Of a stretch of 20,030 nucleotides of DNA, positions 7,749 through 15,744 are shown in pieces. The notes below the pieces were generated by a model. That model saw nothing but the letters and a program-made list of their open reading frames with translations. It searched no databases and was not told the origin of the DNA. Source of the DNA: DAINRZ01 sp964634885 (GTDB lineage Bacteria; Bacteroidota; Ignavibacteria; Kapaibacteriales; UBA2268); contig CAZWLN010000074.1 in the NCBI GenBank assembly GCA_964634885.1, positions 1 to 20,030 on the forward strand. Direction: 5' to 3'. The position numbers and the translations under genes are program-made. How positions within the stretch are numbered: position 1 is the stretch's first letter; the number at the start of each line of letters is the position of its first letter.

Positions 7749-9050
7749 TCAAGCTCCTGGATCGGGTTGCAGCCTGCCTGTAACACAATCCCCGCGGATT
7801 TCTTCCAACTGTATTATTTGTGTACGATCCTTGTCTTGCAGTCCCCTGAAGGAACAAAAGACATAGTTACCGGTCCATCCTGTCCACGCCTGCTTCTTTG
7901 CCGAATACCTTTCCGGGACAATAGTTTTCATTTTACCGAGCTGGGATTGGTAGAATTCATTTTTCTTGCTTTCCGACAACTCCCTGAGAATTTTTGTTCT
8001 CTCTTTCTTTACGGATTCCGCTACTTTACCCTCGAATCCCGCTGCCGGAGTATTCTTCCTCATGGAATAGGAGAAAACATGAAGGTATGATATGGGCAGA
8101 GAGCGAAGCAATTCGTATGTCTCGTTGAAATGAACGTCTTCTTCGCCGGGGAAACCGGTGATTACATCGACGCCGATGCAGCAGTCGGGTATTGCAGCCT
8201 TGATACTCTCAATTTTTTCGGCGAACCTTCTGGTGTTGTACCTTCTTTTCATCAGGCGAAGGATATGGTCGGAGCCGCTCTGCAGCGGTATATGGAAATG
8301 GGGGCAGATGTATTCCGAACCTGCAACGAGGCCGATTATTTCATCGGTAACGAGGTTCGGTTCAATCGAAGATATGCGGGAGCGGAAGCCCGGTTTCATC
8401 CTGTCCAGCATTGCAAGGACGTCAAAAAATGTCTTCCCTTCGTATGAATACTCTCCCAGATTGATACCGGTCAGTACAACTTCCAGTTTTTTTTCATCGT
8501 CGAGCCTTCGGACGGCTTTTTCCAGTTCTTCCGTTGCCATTGACCGGGAGCAGCCGCGCGCCTGTGGAATGGTACAATAAGTACATTTGTAATCGCAGCC
8601 GTCCTGCAGCTTAAGAGCCACCCGTGTCCGCGATTCATTCTCGAGAGAACAGGCAGAATGGAAGGGCAATTCGCCGTCAATTCCGGCAACATAGATTGCA
8701 GGGTTCTCTTTCTTGCTGAAATCGTCGATCAGGTCAAGAATTGCAAATTTCTCACCGGAACCGAAGACAGCGTCAACCCCATCTATTTTTTTTATGTCTT
8801 CAGCGCCCAATTGAGCATAGCAGCCCGTTACACCGATGAATGCTGCGGGCGACGAGGCCCTGGCACGGCGTATCATTTTCCTGCTGTCGGCGTCGGCATT
8901 GCCCGTAACGGTACAGGTATTGATTATCACGACATCGGCAGGGACGCCGAAAGGCACGACTTCGAAACCACGTTCACGGAAAAGGCTCTCAATCTCGGAC
9001 AATTCAGCAAAATTGACCTTACAGCCTATATTATAGAATGATGCTTTCAT
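7749..9050 (-). CDS. mtaB: tRNA t6A37 2-methylthiotransferase MtaB (radical SAM)
   Basis: This methylthiotransferase converts N6-threonylcarbamoyladenosine-37 to its 2-methylthio form in tRNAs reading ANN codons. With the chosen start it has 433 residues, close to the family norm. The N-terminal domain carries three cluster cysteines (10, 46, 77) in YNIGCKVN, NTCTVT and TGCYAQ. The radical-SAM triad is C152-xxx-C156-xx-C159 in DGCDYKCTYCTIPQARG. A TRAM-like RNA-binding domain occupies about the last 60 residues. The N-terminal GCKVN signature is typical of MtaB rather than MiaB (GCQMN). An ATG at 9074 would add eight residues, but it lies inside a strong hairpin (9062-9091), and the MKASFYN start at 9050 matches the family. 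It is the last gene of the minus-strand run and faces the dehydratase gene 49 bp away. Confidence 0.93.
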   Translation of the reverse strand: MKASFYNIGCKVNFAELSEIESLFRERGFEVVPFGVPADVVIINTCTVTGNADADSRKMIRRARASSPAAFIGVTGCYAQLGAEDIKKIDGVDAVFGSGEKFAILDLIDDFSKKENPAIYVAGIDGELPFHSACSLENESRTRVALKLQDGCDYKCTYCTIPQARGCSRSMATEELEKAVRRLDDEKKLEVVLTGINLGEYSYEGKTFFDVLAMLDRMKPGFRSRISSIEPNLVTDEIIGLVAGSEYICPHFHIPLQSGSDHILRLMKRRYNTRRFAEKIESIKAAIPDCCIGVDVITGFPGEEDVHFNETYELLRSLPISYLHVFSYSMRKNTPAAGFEGKVAESVKKERTKILRELSESKKNEFYQSQLGKMKTIVPERYSAKKQAWTGWTGNYVFCSFRGLQDKDRTQIIQLEEIRGDCVTGRLQPDPGA

Positions 9051-9061
9051 AGGATATTGGC

Positions 9062-9091
9062 GGAACGGCAGCATGGCAATGCCACCGTTCC
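9062..9091 (-). promoter_or_regulatory. Intercistronic hairpin before mtaB
   Basis: Seven perfect pairs, GGAACGG (9062-9068) with CCGTTCC (9085-9091), enclose a second inner stem TGG/CCA (9074-9076 with 9082-9084). The structure occupies most of the 53-nt gap between the WG-repeat gene stop (9104) and the mtaB start (9050). Neither side has a continuous T tract immediately after the stem on the minus strand, so it is not a classical terminator. It could be an attenuator, an mRNA-stability hairpin or a ribosome-occlusion element. Confidence 0.45.
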
Positions 9092-9103
9092 CTGTTTTAA
9101 TAA

Positions 9104-10669
9104 TTATTTCTTCTGCCTTGCCTGTATTTCCTGCATTTTTTGGTTAATGTATTCCTGGGCTTTGACGAAAGTGTCCTTGTATTTGTCTTCAACAGGTTTA
9201 TAATAGATGATCATATTCTTCTTAAATTCTTCCATATAAGCCCTGTCGTTCTGTTTTTGCTGGGCAACCATATTCATCAGTACAGTTACACGGTAAAGCC
9301 CGTCAGCGACTACGTCCATGCGGTTGCCGCCTTCTTTGATTACTCTCTCTGTGGCTTCTGCCATTTTGATTGCGAAATCTCTCGGGCTGAGGTTGAGATA
9401 CTGCTGAATGAACTGCTGTTGCTGCATCTGCTGCTGTTGTAACTGCTGCTCAAGCATGCCCTGCTGCTGCATCATCATCTGCTGCTGCTGCAAAGAGTCC
9501 GACGCCGCTGTCTGTGCCTGCTTCAAAGCATTGAGCGAATCGGTCCGGGCTTTTTCAATTGCCGCCACTTCGGGAGTGTTGCTGATGATGGTTTGCAATT
9601 CCTCATCGACAGTAATGAACAACGGATTGATGTTCCTGAAATGAGCCTTGCCCACCTGCCGGCCCTGCGGATCGATGATGATATAATTATTGCCTGCTTT
9701 AACGATGGCGTTGGAAGAGAGGAAAGGAACCGCAACTTCTTTGAATATGGGTTTAATGACGACTTCTTCTTTATCGTTCATGAAACCGAACTTATTATTC
9801 TCAAGGATAATGGAAGAGCCGTTGAAATACCTTACAGGCATTTCAAACTTAGGATAGCCGGTTTTTTCACCTTTCTTGTCCATCAGGCCCCAAACGTCGC
9901 CTTCTTTGTAGGAAGCATATTCACCATAGAACGGCGTTACTTCTTCTCTGTCGGGATCGGCAGCGATGGCAGCTTTACCTGTATAATCGAGGAATCCCCA
10001 GCCTTTTCCGTTGTTGTAGGCAGCAAGTCCCCCGCGGAAGGACTGGATGGCTTTGATGGTGTCGGCATAGGGAAGTACGACCTCGCCTTTATTGTTGATG
10101 AAACCGTATTTGGAAACAGAGTCGCTTTCTTTCTTCAGGACGATGGCATAGCCTTCGGAGAAGTTCATTACATTGTCGAACTGTGGCTTGACGGCAATTT
10201 TGCCGGTCATGTCCGCAAAGCCCCACTTGCCTTCCTTATTGCTGAACCTGACTAAGCCTTCGGAAAACATACCCACATAGTACGCATCCTTCAGTTCAAA
10301 CACCTTTTCAAATTTGGTATTGATGAAAAACGGCGCTCCGTCCTTCTCCACTACACAGGCAAGGCCCTCCGAGAAAAGTGTGGCGCTTACGAATTTGCGG
10401 CCCATCTTTTTACCTGTCTTGTCGATGAAGTCATAGCTGCGGTCGGCATTCATGATGAGGGCATAGCCCTCGCGGAAGTACGAAGGCGCTTCCGTAAACA
10501 GTGTGTCTATGACCAGGTTGCCTTCAAAGTCCGTATAGCCCCATTTGCCGTTTTCAGTAAGCTGGCAGGGTATCAACCCGATCTTGTCTTCCTGCTGTTT
10601 ATTCTCGCTGCATGACCAAAATGAGAGAATCATCAGTAAAAACGAAATAAATACAACACTCTTTCTCAT
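9104..10669 (-). CDS. WG-repeat lipoprotein with Gln-rich C-terminal segment
   Basis: This 521-residue exported protein has a hydrophobic N-terminus ending in W-S-C (Cys 20), a relaxed lipobox of the kind seen in Bacteroidota relatives, followed by Ser-Glu-Asn. About eight WG (KWG)-type repeats span residues 38-345, each with a GxWGYxDxxG or GxxGFxNxxG turn and a following F-x-x-A/V-x-x-F-x-x-G-Y/L-A strand. Clear WG dipeptides are at 43-44, 149-150, 224-225 and 260-261. Residues about 365-390 look coiled, and 394-423 are mostly Gln and Met. The C-terminal 100 residues are helical and charged. WG proteins are usually thought to mediate protein interactions; no enzymatic residues are visible. 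It sits 65 nt after the PD40 gene and 53 nt before mtaB. Confidence 0.88.
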   Translation of the reverse strand: MRKSVVFISFLLMILSFWSCSENKQQEDKIGLIPCQLTENGKWGYTDFEGNLVIDTLFTEAPSYFREGYALIMNADRSYDFIDKTGKKMGRKFVSATLFSEGLACVVEKDGAPFFINTKFEKVFELKDAYYVGMFSEGLVRFSNKEGKWGFADMTGKIAVKPQFDNVMNFSEGYAIVLKKESDSVSKYGFINNKGEVVLPYADTIKAIQSFRGGLAAYNNGKGWGFLDYTGKAAIAADPDREEVTPFYGEYASYKEGDVWGLMDKKGEKTGYPKFEMPVRYFNGSSIILENNKFGFMNDKEEVVIKPIFKEVAVPFLSSNAIVKAGNNYIIIDPQGRQVGKAHFRNINPLFITVDEELQTIISNTPEVAAIEKARTDSLNALKQAQTAASDSLQQQQMMMQQQGMLEQQLQQQQMQQQQFIQQYLNLSPRDFAIKMAEATERVIKEGGNRMDVVADGLYRVTVLMNMVAQQKQNDRAYMEEFKKNMIIYYKPVEDKYKDTFVKAQEYINQKMQEIQARQKK

Positions 10670-10734
10670 GGTTTACCTTTTATATATTATTAAATTTACT
10701 TTCCAAAATCATAGTAAACATAAATCTATGAAAT

Positions 10735-12723
10735 TTATTTTTCAAATATCAGTTTGAAAACATAAGGTTTCAGCAGGCTTTCACCAACAAAGGGATCCTG
10801 TGCCCCTTCAGCGAACTCCGAAGTAATACCGGCATGGGTTCCCAGCTTGCTTTCCAGCGCCCTTGTCAACTGTCCGAGGATTGCCGGAGTAACACTGCCC
10901 GAATTGTCGAAGTAGCGTATCTTCAGGCTTTTGCTCCTGCCGAAGACCTCTGCAACGCGGTCGAGGAAAGAGTCGAAGGCAGAGCTGTTCATATACCCGG
11001 TAATACCGGGCATCATGATGTACATTTCTTCGTAGCTGCCGTTCTTTGTCTTTTTCACCTGGCTCGTCACGGATTCGGAATAGGATATATTGATGTTCAG
11101 GCTCTCCCTGTACTTCTTCTTGTCTTTTGTCTTTGCGGTTACTTCCAGGACAATGGAATCCGCCTTGAGGATGTCAAACTGTAAGGGTAACAGGTCGATG
11201 TAAAACGGTTCGTTCAGGGAATTGCCGGAATAGGTATAATTTGTTACTTTGTCGTTACACAACAGGCGGCACTCATAACTGCTGAAAATATTCTCAGGCC
11301 TTGCAGAAACACTCGTCTGAACGACCGGAGGCTCGAGCCTGATCTCGGTCTCGCCAAGCATCAGCGGGTTTAACAGCCCCGGAGTGTCGGATGTGAACAT
11401 GAGAGACGGATAGACACTGACGTCCCCTATGCCTCCGAAAACAGGCATGTCGGCGATCCTGATCCTGTCGGCATCAATGGAATATTTCGCCTGAAGAAAC
11501 GAAGCAGCCTCCTCCGCAAGGGTTTTTTCGGCAGTCGAACCATTGTCGTTTCCGCTTGTCAGCCTGTTGATTGTTAGCACAGCGTCCGGCGTCTGCCTCA
11601 TCCTCATGCCGATGGCAGCAAGAGAATAATAGCAGAGCGAATCGAGAACGGGAGCAATCTGCTGCTCCACGCTCGGAACGGTTTCAGGGAACACAGGCCT
11701 GCTCACTCCCTGCACATTGAAGACTACTGTACATAGCGGGTAGTAGCTGAACTTCAGGCCAAGGAATGTCCTGACTGTAGTCGCCTGAGTAGTAATTGTC
11801 AATTCAAGCTCAGGTTCATTTTGTACAACCTGGTTCTTTTGTTCTTCGGATTTTGTGACGTAGAGGTCGAGTTTGCCGGTTCCGCCTGGCCTGTCGGAGG
11901 CAAACACGGCGCGCCCGTCAGGAAGTACCACAAAGTCAGACTCATTATGCCTGGTGTTAATCGAAGTGAGAGGATAGGCATTCTGCCACACCCCCATCGC
12001 GAAAACAGAGACAAATATGTCGAAGCCGCCGGGCCCGCCTAACCCGTCGCTGGCAAAATAGAGCGTATCGTTAGAAGCGAGGAAAGGAGTAATGTCGTTA
12101 CCTGAGGAATTGATGCCCATCAGGGGCCTGGCGCCGCCCCAGCCGCCGTTTTCCATCCTGTACGCGATCCACAGGTCGGCATCGCCTTTCTGTGAATTTT
12201 TATTGGATGAGAACACCATTATTGAACCGTCGGGAGAGAGCGTAGGATGGGCACAGAAACTCTCAGCCGTCAGGCTGTCCACAGGATAGGGCTGAGTCCA
12301 TTCAATGCCTTTCTTTCCCGATTCATAGATGTTCTGCCAGGACCGGTCGGGATACTGCCTGAACATCGTCAGGTAAGCCCTCTCGTCCGATTCGAAACAG
12401 ATGTAGGACCGGTTGTCGTTTTTCTTGTTCAGCATTCCGGCTACAAGCTGCGAAGGCGGTGTGAAACTGCCGTCGATTGTGTAGAAACATGACCAGCCTG
12501 TTTTTGTCGAATTGAAATAGAGCTGGTTTTCGAACCTGTTCCATGAAGGACCAAATTCATCTTCTTTTGTATTGACCGCCGTCAGGTTTTCAGGTTCCTT
12601 CCACTGAACGGGGGTTTGGGACAAGGTGGGGTGGCTTCCGGCAGCAACGATCACAATGAGGGCAATATATGAGAGAACCTTGTTCAGCCTATTCTCCGAT
12701 AATTTTAACAACATCTTTTTCAT
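10735..12723 (-). CDS. Exported PD40 beta-propeller protein with degenerate OmpA-like domains
   Basis: This 662-residue protein begins with a long signal sequence (hydrophobic 17-28, likely cleavage after T-L-S-Q near 36). Residues about 40-290 contain PD40/WD40-like TolB-type propeller blades. The best three carry HPTLSPDGSIMVFSSN (159-174), ITPF...LYFASD...GGFDIFVS (211-239) and SDFVVLPDG...FASDRPGGTGKLDLYV (262-289). Residues about 345-427 resemble an OmpA-like peptidoglycan-binding fold (bL..L...L...P...L.I, then an AEEAASFL helix and an ADRIRI strand) but lack the usual invariant Asp and Arg pattern. A second weaker copy seems to lie at 575-632. PD40-OmpA proteins are common FCB periplasmic or outer-membrane proteins, some tied to T9SS or gliding. 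The start overlaps the trkA end by 35 nt, indicating translational coupling. An internal ATG at 12714 is an alternative start. Confidence 0.8.
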   Translation of the reverse strand: MKKMLLKLSENRLNKVLSYIALIVIVAAGSHPTLSQTPVQWKEPENLTAVNTKEDEFGPSWNRFENQLYFNSTKTGWSCFYTIDGSFTPPSQLVAGMLNKKNDNRSYICFESDERAYLTMFRQYPDRSWQNIYESGKKGIEWTQPYPVDSLTAESFCAHPTLSPDGSIMVFSSNKNSQKGDADLWIAYRMENGGWGGARPLMGINSSGNDITPFLASNDTLYFASDGLGGPGGFDIFVSVFAMGVWQNAYPLTSINTRHNESDFVVLPDGRAVFASDRPGGTGKLDLYVTKSEEQKNQVVQNEPELELTITTQATTVRTFLGLKFSYYPLCTVVFNVQGVSRPVFPETVPSVEQQIAPVLDSLCYYSLAAIGMRMRQTPDAVLTINRLTSGNDNGSTAEKTLAEEAASFLQAKYSIDADRIRIADMPVFGGIGDVSVYPSLMFTSDTPGLLNPLMLGETEIRLEPPVVQTSVSARPENIFSSYECRLLCNDKVTNYTYSGNSLNEPFYIDLLPLQFDILKADSIVLEVTAKTKDKKKYRESLNINISYSESVTSQVKKTKNGSYEEMYIMMPGITGYMNSSAFDSFLDRVAEVFGRSKSLKIRYFDNSGSVTPAILGQLTRALESKLGTHAGITSEFAEGAQDPFVGESLLKPYVFKLIFEK

Positions 12724-13384
12724 TGCCGAACAGGACGAGTATATCGCCTTTCAGAATTACAGTGTCGGGAGCAGGAACGCCAACGGCAATATAGTTGTCG
12801 GTCTCGCCTGTTTTGAGGAATTGTTTTCTTACGTTCTCACGCTTGATTGTAACAAGGTTAAGGCTGAGATCCTGCCTCAGGTTAAGGTCCACAAGAGACT
12901 TGCCAATGAAATCGTCAGGAGCAGCAATCTCGAAGATACTGTATTCACGCGAGATCTCAAACGACTCGAGCAGGCCGGGCATGATGAGCCTTTTGACCAG
13001 CTGCTCGGCAGCTTCTTCTTCCGGCACCAGCAGGTTCCTGATGTTCATCAGCTTTAAGAGTTTCTCATGAATTGGTGAAATTATACGGTTATATATGTTC
13101 TTTGCACCCAATTCCTGTAGTATCGCTGTTGTCATGATGGAGCTTTCGAAATCCTCACCGATGGCAACGATGATTGCGTCCATGTCGGCAATGCCGAGAT
13201 TGTGGACTGCTTTCATGTCGGTCGAATCCATACATACGGCCTGGGTTACTTTTTCGCTGATGGATTCGACAATATCCTCCCTGGCATCGATGGCAAGCAC
13301 CTCCGAGCCGTTCTCCGTCAAACGGACGGCCAGATGATAGCCAAAATGCCCAAGCCCTATTACGCAAAATTTCTTAGGAGCCAT
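12689..13384 (-). CDS. trkA: TrkA/KtrA-type potassium uptake regulatory subunit (RCK)
   Basis: This 231-residue cytoplasmic protein has the single-RCK architecture of KtrA rather than the double-length E. coli TrkA. The Rossmann fold carries GLGHFG (10-15) and an acidic residue D33 at the end of the second strand, the usual nucleotide-binding signature for NAD(H) or ATP/ADP. A C-terminal RCK_C domain (about 140-230) ends in a GDILVLFGNEKDV strand typical of the family. It would assemble as a ring beneath the TrkH channel encoded immediately upstream, gating K+ flux by nucleotide. The gene starts 36 nt after the trkH stop and its last 35 nt overlap the following PD40 gene. Confidence 0.93.
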   Translation of the reverse strand: MAPKKFCVIGLGHFGYHLAVRLTENGSEVLAIDAREDIVESISEKVTQAVCMDSTDMKAVHNLGIADMDAIIVAIGEDFESSIMTTAILQELGAKNIYNRIISPIHEKLLKLMNIRNLLVPEEEAAEQLVKRLIMPGLLESFEISREYSIFEIAAPDDFIGKSLVDLNLRQDLSLNLVTIKRENVRKQFLKTGETDNYIAVGVPAPDTVILKGDILVLFGNEKDVVKIIGE

Positions 13385-13420
13385 ATCACACTATTAGTTT
13401 TGTTAATAATACCATATAAT

Positions 13421-15196
13421 TTAACCAATCATTACAGATTTCTTAGGCAGTTTGTAACGCGGTTCCCTTACGGGCATGAAAAATGCCGTAAAGAAAGTGA
13501 AAACACCAATTCTGCCAATATACATTAATAAGATGTCGATCACTTTGCTTTCATTAGAAAGGAAAGGGGAAATGTTCCTGGACAAGCCGACTGTTCCAAG
13601 CGCCGATGTAGCTTCGAAAATGAGGTCCATCGGCTGGAACTGCGGCTCGAGCCATATCAGGAAAATGGAACTGATGCCCAGCGCCAGCAGTGAAGCGAAG
13701 ATCACAAGCCATGCTTTTTGTATGCTTTCCCCGCTGATCTCGTTTCCAAAGGCTTCCACCCGGGTTTTACCACGGGCATAGTGAAAGAACGAGTAAATTG
13801 CAATGGCGGCTGTAGTGGTCTTGATACCGCCGCCGGTAGAACCTGGCGAAGCGCCGATCCACATCAGGATAATCACAATCATGGCGCTTGTCATTGCAAT
13901 GCTCTCCGTCGGCGTCGAGTTGAAACCGGCAGTTCTGGACGATATGGACAGGAAAACGCTGTGGAAGAACTTCTCTGCTTCATTGAAAGAATTGGGGAAG
14001 TTGAAAGGCTCGACCATGTATATTAGTAAACCGCCGCCGAAGATGAGTATGAGTGTAGCGATTATTACTATCTTCGAATGGAGTGAAAGCTGGTGTTTTA
14101 GGCGCTTCTTGGTAAACCGGAACGGCCTCAGGCCCGACAATTCGCTGATGACGACAAAGCCCAGGCCGCCGAAAACAATCAGCAGCATGATGACGGTATT
14201 AAAAAAGTAATTGTCTTTAATTACAGGATCCATCATATTCCCTGAAAACAGAGAGAAACCGGCATTGCAGAACGCCGACACCGAGTGGAAGACGGCAACA
14301 TAGACACTGTTCCAGTCGAAAACGAGCAGGGAACCTGTCTGTGCAACATAGAGCAGAACAGCGCCGATGGATTCGATGACGAAAGTATAGAGCAATATCT
14401 TCATCAGGATGGACCTCACTTCTACCAGGCTTTCCTGGCTGAGCAGGTCTTTCATCATGATGCGGATCTGAACGCCGATGCCCCCGGCGAAATACGCGGC
14501 CAGGAATGTTGTCAGTGTCATCACTCCCAGTCCCCCGGCCTGTATCAGGCACATAATGATGAATTTGCCGAGCGGAGAGAAGTCCTTTGCCGTGTCAACC
14601 ACAACTAAGCCCGTAACACAAACGGCGCTCGTCGATGTGAAGAGGGAATCGATGAAACTGATGCTTTGGCCCTCGGGCGACGCTTTCGGCAGTTGCAGCA
14701 GGACAGCGCCCGAAAGGATGAGGACGGCAAAGCTAATGGCAAAGATGGCGCCGGGATGCAAACGTATTTTTGTAATCAGGTAGTAGCGCCTCAGTGACCT
14801 GACCAATACCGAATAGACAATCATGAACTGCACCAGCCCGATGAACACCACAACAACCTGGTAATAGTCCAGATTGAACAGCATGGTACCGAGCCAGCCT
14901 ATTAGTTTATCTTCGAAGAAAATTCCCGCAATGAACAACAACGATAGTATTTTCAGGAAAATCCTGTTACGTATGTTCTTCAATTTTTTTTGGGCAATAA
15001 ATACCCTGAATATCTCCTGAAATGCAAACAGAGCGACCAGGACAGTGTTTATTCGCCTGAAATAGCCGATCTCCGTTTCCGAGAGCCTGAAACCCACGAC
15101 GACGATGAAGGTAACTAATGAAGCAACGCCGATGGCGGCAAACAGCACATCGAGCGCTTTATTTATACTTTTCTTTCTGTCCTGCTTTATTAGCAT
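13421..15196 (-). CDS. trkH: TrkH/KtrB-family potassium channel subunit with N-terminal membrane extension
   Basis: This 591-residue integral membrane protein contains all four pore-loop repeats of the Trk/Ktr/HKT superfamily. The selectivity-filter glycines are recognisable as G196 in SAVCVTGL, G313 in SAFCNAGFS, G424 in SSRTAGFNS and G537 in SALGTVGLS. The third-repeat intracellular gate/loop region ASPGSTGGGIKTTT is at 449-462. Before the first channel repeat (which begins near 148) there are about 145 extra residues with four hydrophobic segments (about 17-36, 52-68, 82-96 and 112-132), so the protein is longer than TrkH of E. coli (about 483) or KtrB (about 450). I recall similar long forms in Bacteroidota. 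It pairs with the trkA gene 36 nt downstream. It is the first gene of the minus-strand run, so the promoter should lie in 15197-15744. Confidence 0.94.
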   Translation of the reverse strand: MLIKQDRKKSINKALDVLFAAIGVASLVTFIVVVGFRLSETEIGYFRRINTVLVALFAFQEIFRVFIAQKKLKNIRNRIFLKILSLLFIAGIFFEDKLIGWLGTMLFNLDYYQVVVVFIGLVQFMIVYSVLVRSLRRYYLITKIRLHPGAIFAISFAVLILSGAVLLQLPKASPEGQSISFIDSLFTSTSAVCVTGLVVVDTAKDFSPLGKFIIMCLIQAGGLGVMTLTTFLAAYFAGGIGVQIRIMMKDLLSQESLVEVRSILMKILLYTFVIESIGAVLLYVAQTGSLLVFDWNSVYVAVFHSVSAFCNAGFSLFSGNMMDPVIKDNYFFNTVIMLLIVFGGLGFVVISELSGLRPFRFTKKRLKHQLSLHSKIVIIATLILIFGGGLLIYMVEPFNFPNSFNEAEKFFHSVFLSISSRTAGFNSTPTESIAMTSAMIVIILMWIGASPGSTGGGIKTTTAAIAIYSFFHYARGKTRVEAFGNEISGESIQKAWLVIFASLLALGISSIFLIWLEPQFQPMDLIFEATSALGTVGLSRNISPFLSNESKVIDILLMYIGRIGVFTFFTAFFMPVREPRYKLPKKSVMIG

Positions 15197-15744
15197 AAAT
15201 ATTTTATCAAATCACAAATTACCCAAACAACAAAGTTATTGAAATCAATGCTTTAAAAAAAGCTTTGTTTTCCTGATCATCCAATAAACTGTAAATCGGC
15301 CCGAATACTGTCCGGGATAATGAATTAATGGAAATTCTGGTTCTTTGCTATTCTGTATGGGTTCAAATGTTCCTGTCATTACGAATATGGGTATTAGCAG
15401 CGATAGGCGATCTGTCAATAAGGCAGTAATAAAGGGCCATTACACACCTACCATACCACTCTTGCCGGCGGGGAATCGTTGTGTCGGGTCTTAACCCATC
15501 AAAAAAGAGGTTTGGCTGCGACAGCAGCCTGGGTGTGTCCATTTAGATTGAAAATATTTATTTGTATTTATTCGTTATTTACCTGCTATAAATTGCGAAG
15601 CTCCGGAATTTCTCAGGGATGGCAATCTGTTTCTTTGAATATTTCCAAATTATTTTCATTATTTTTGAGACCTTTTATAGATTAATGTGTCATTGAGATA
15701 TATTGATAGAATAAAGTTTAATATTTTATGGAAAAGGCTCAATA
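15197..15744. other. Divergent intergenic spacer between trkH and the CotH-type gene
   Basis: This 548-bp spacer contains no convincing gene. The outer parts are AT-rich and should carry promoters for both flanking genes, which I cannot place with confidence. The middle (about 15390-15540) is GC-richer and is copy B of the intergenic repeat also seen at 2585-2725. A 68-codon plus-strand open frame (15479-15685) has no recognisable similarity. Just before the downstream ATG at 15745, AAAGG ending about nine bases upstream could act as a ribosome binding site. Confidence 0.7.
15391..15540 (+). repeat. Intergenic repeat element, copy B (possible structured RNA)
   Basis: This is homologous to 2585-2725 in the same orientation. 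It contains a perfect 6-bp hairpin GGCTGC (15514-15519) / GCAGCC (15524-15529) with a GACA loop, at the same relative place as the wobble-containing hairpin of copy A. A closing helix pairs ACACACCTA (15442-15450) with TGGGTGTGT (15530-15538), nine pairs including one T-G, around an enclosed region of about 80 nt. A smaller GGGT/ACCC hairpin (15486-15489 with 15494-15497) is present in this copy only. No T tract follows, so it is not a simple terminator on the plus strand. The function is unknown; a small RNA, a cis-acting leader or a non-coding mobile relic are all possible. Confidence 0.6.

Noticed and set aside
9400..9490. Triplet-rich tract as a CRISPR-like or satellite array
   Set aside because: There are no spaced direct repeats; it is a Gln-coding run inside a gene.
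9593..10255. 220-codon plus-strand open frame opposite the WG-repeat gene
   Set aside because: It is antisense to a clear repeat-containing lipoprotein gene and its translation mirrors that repeat pattern.
15479..15685. 68-codon plus-strand open frame
   Set aside because: It begins inside the intergenic repeat and runs into AT-rich spacer; no coding character or similarity is evident.
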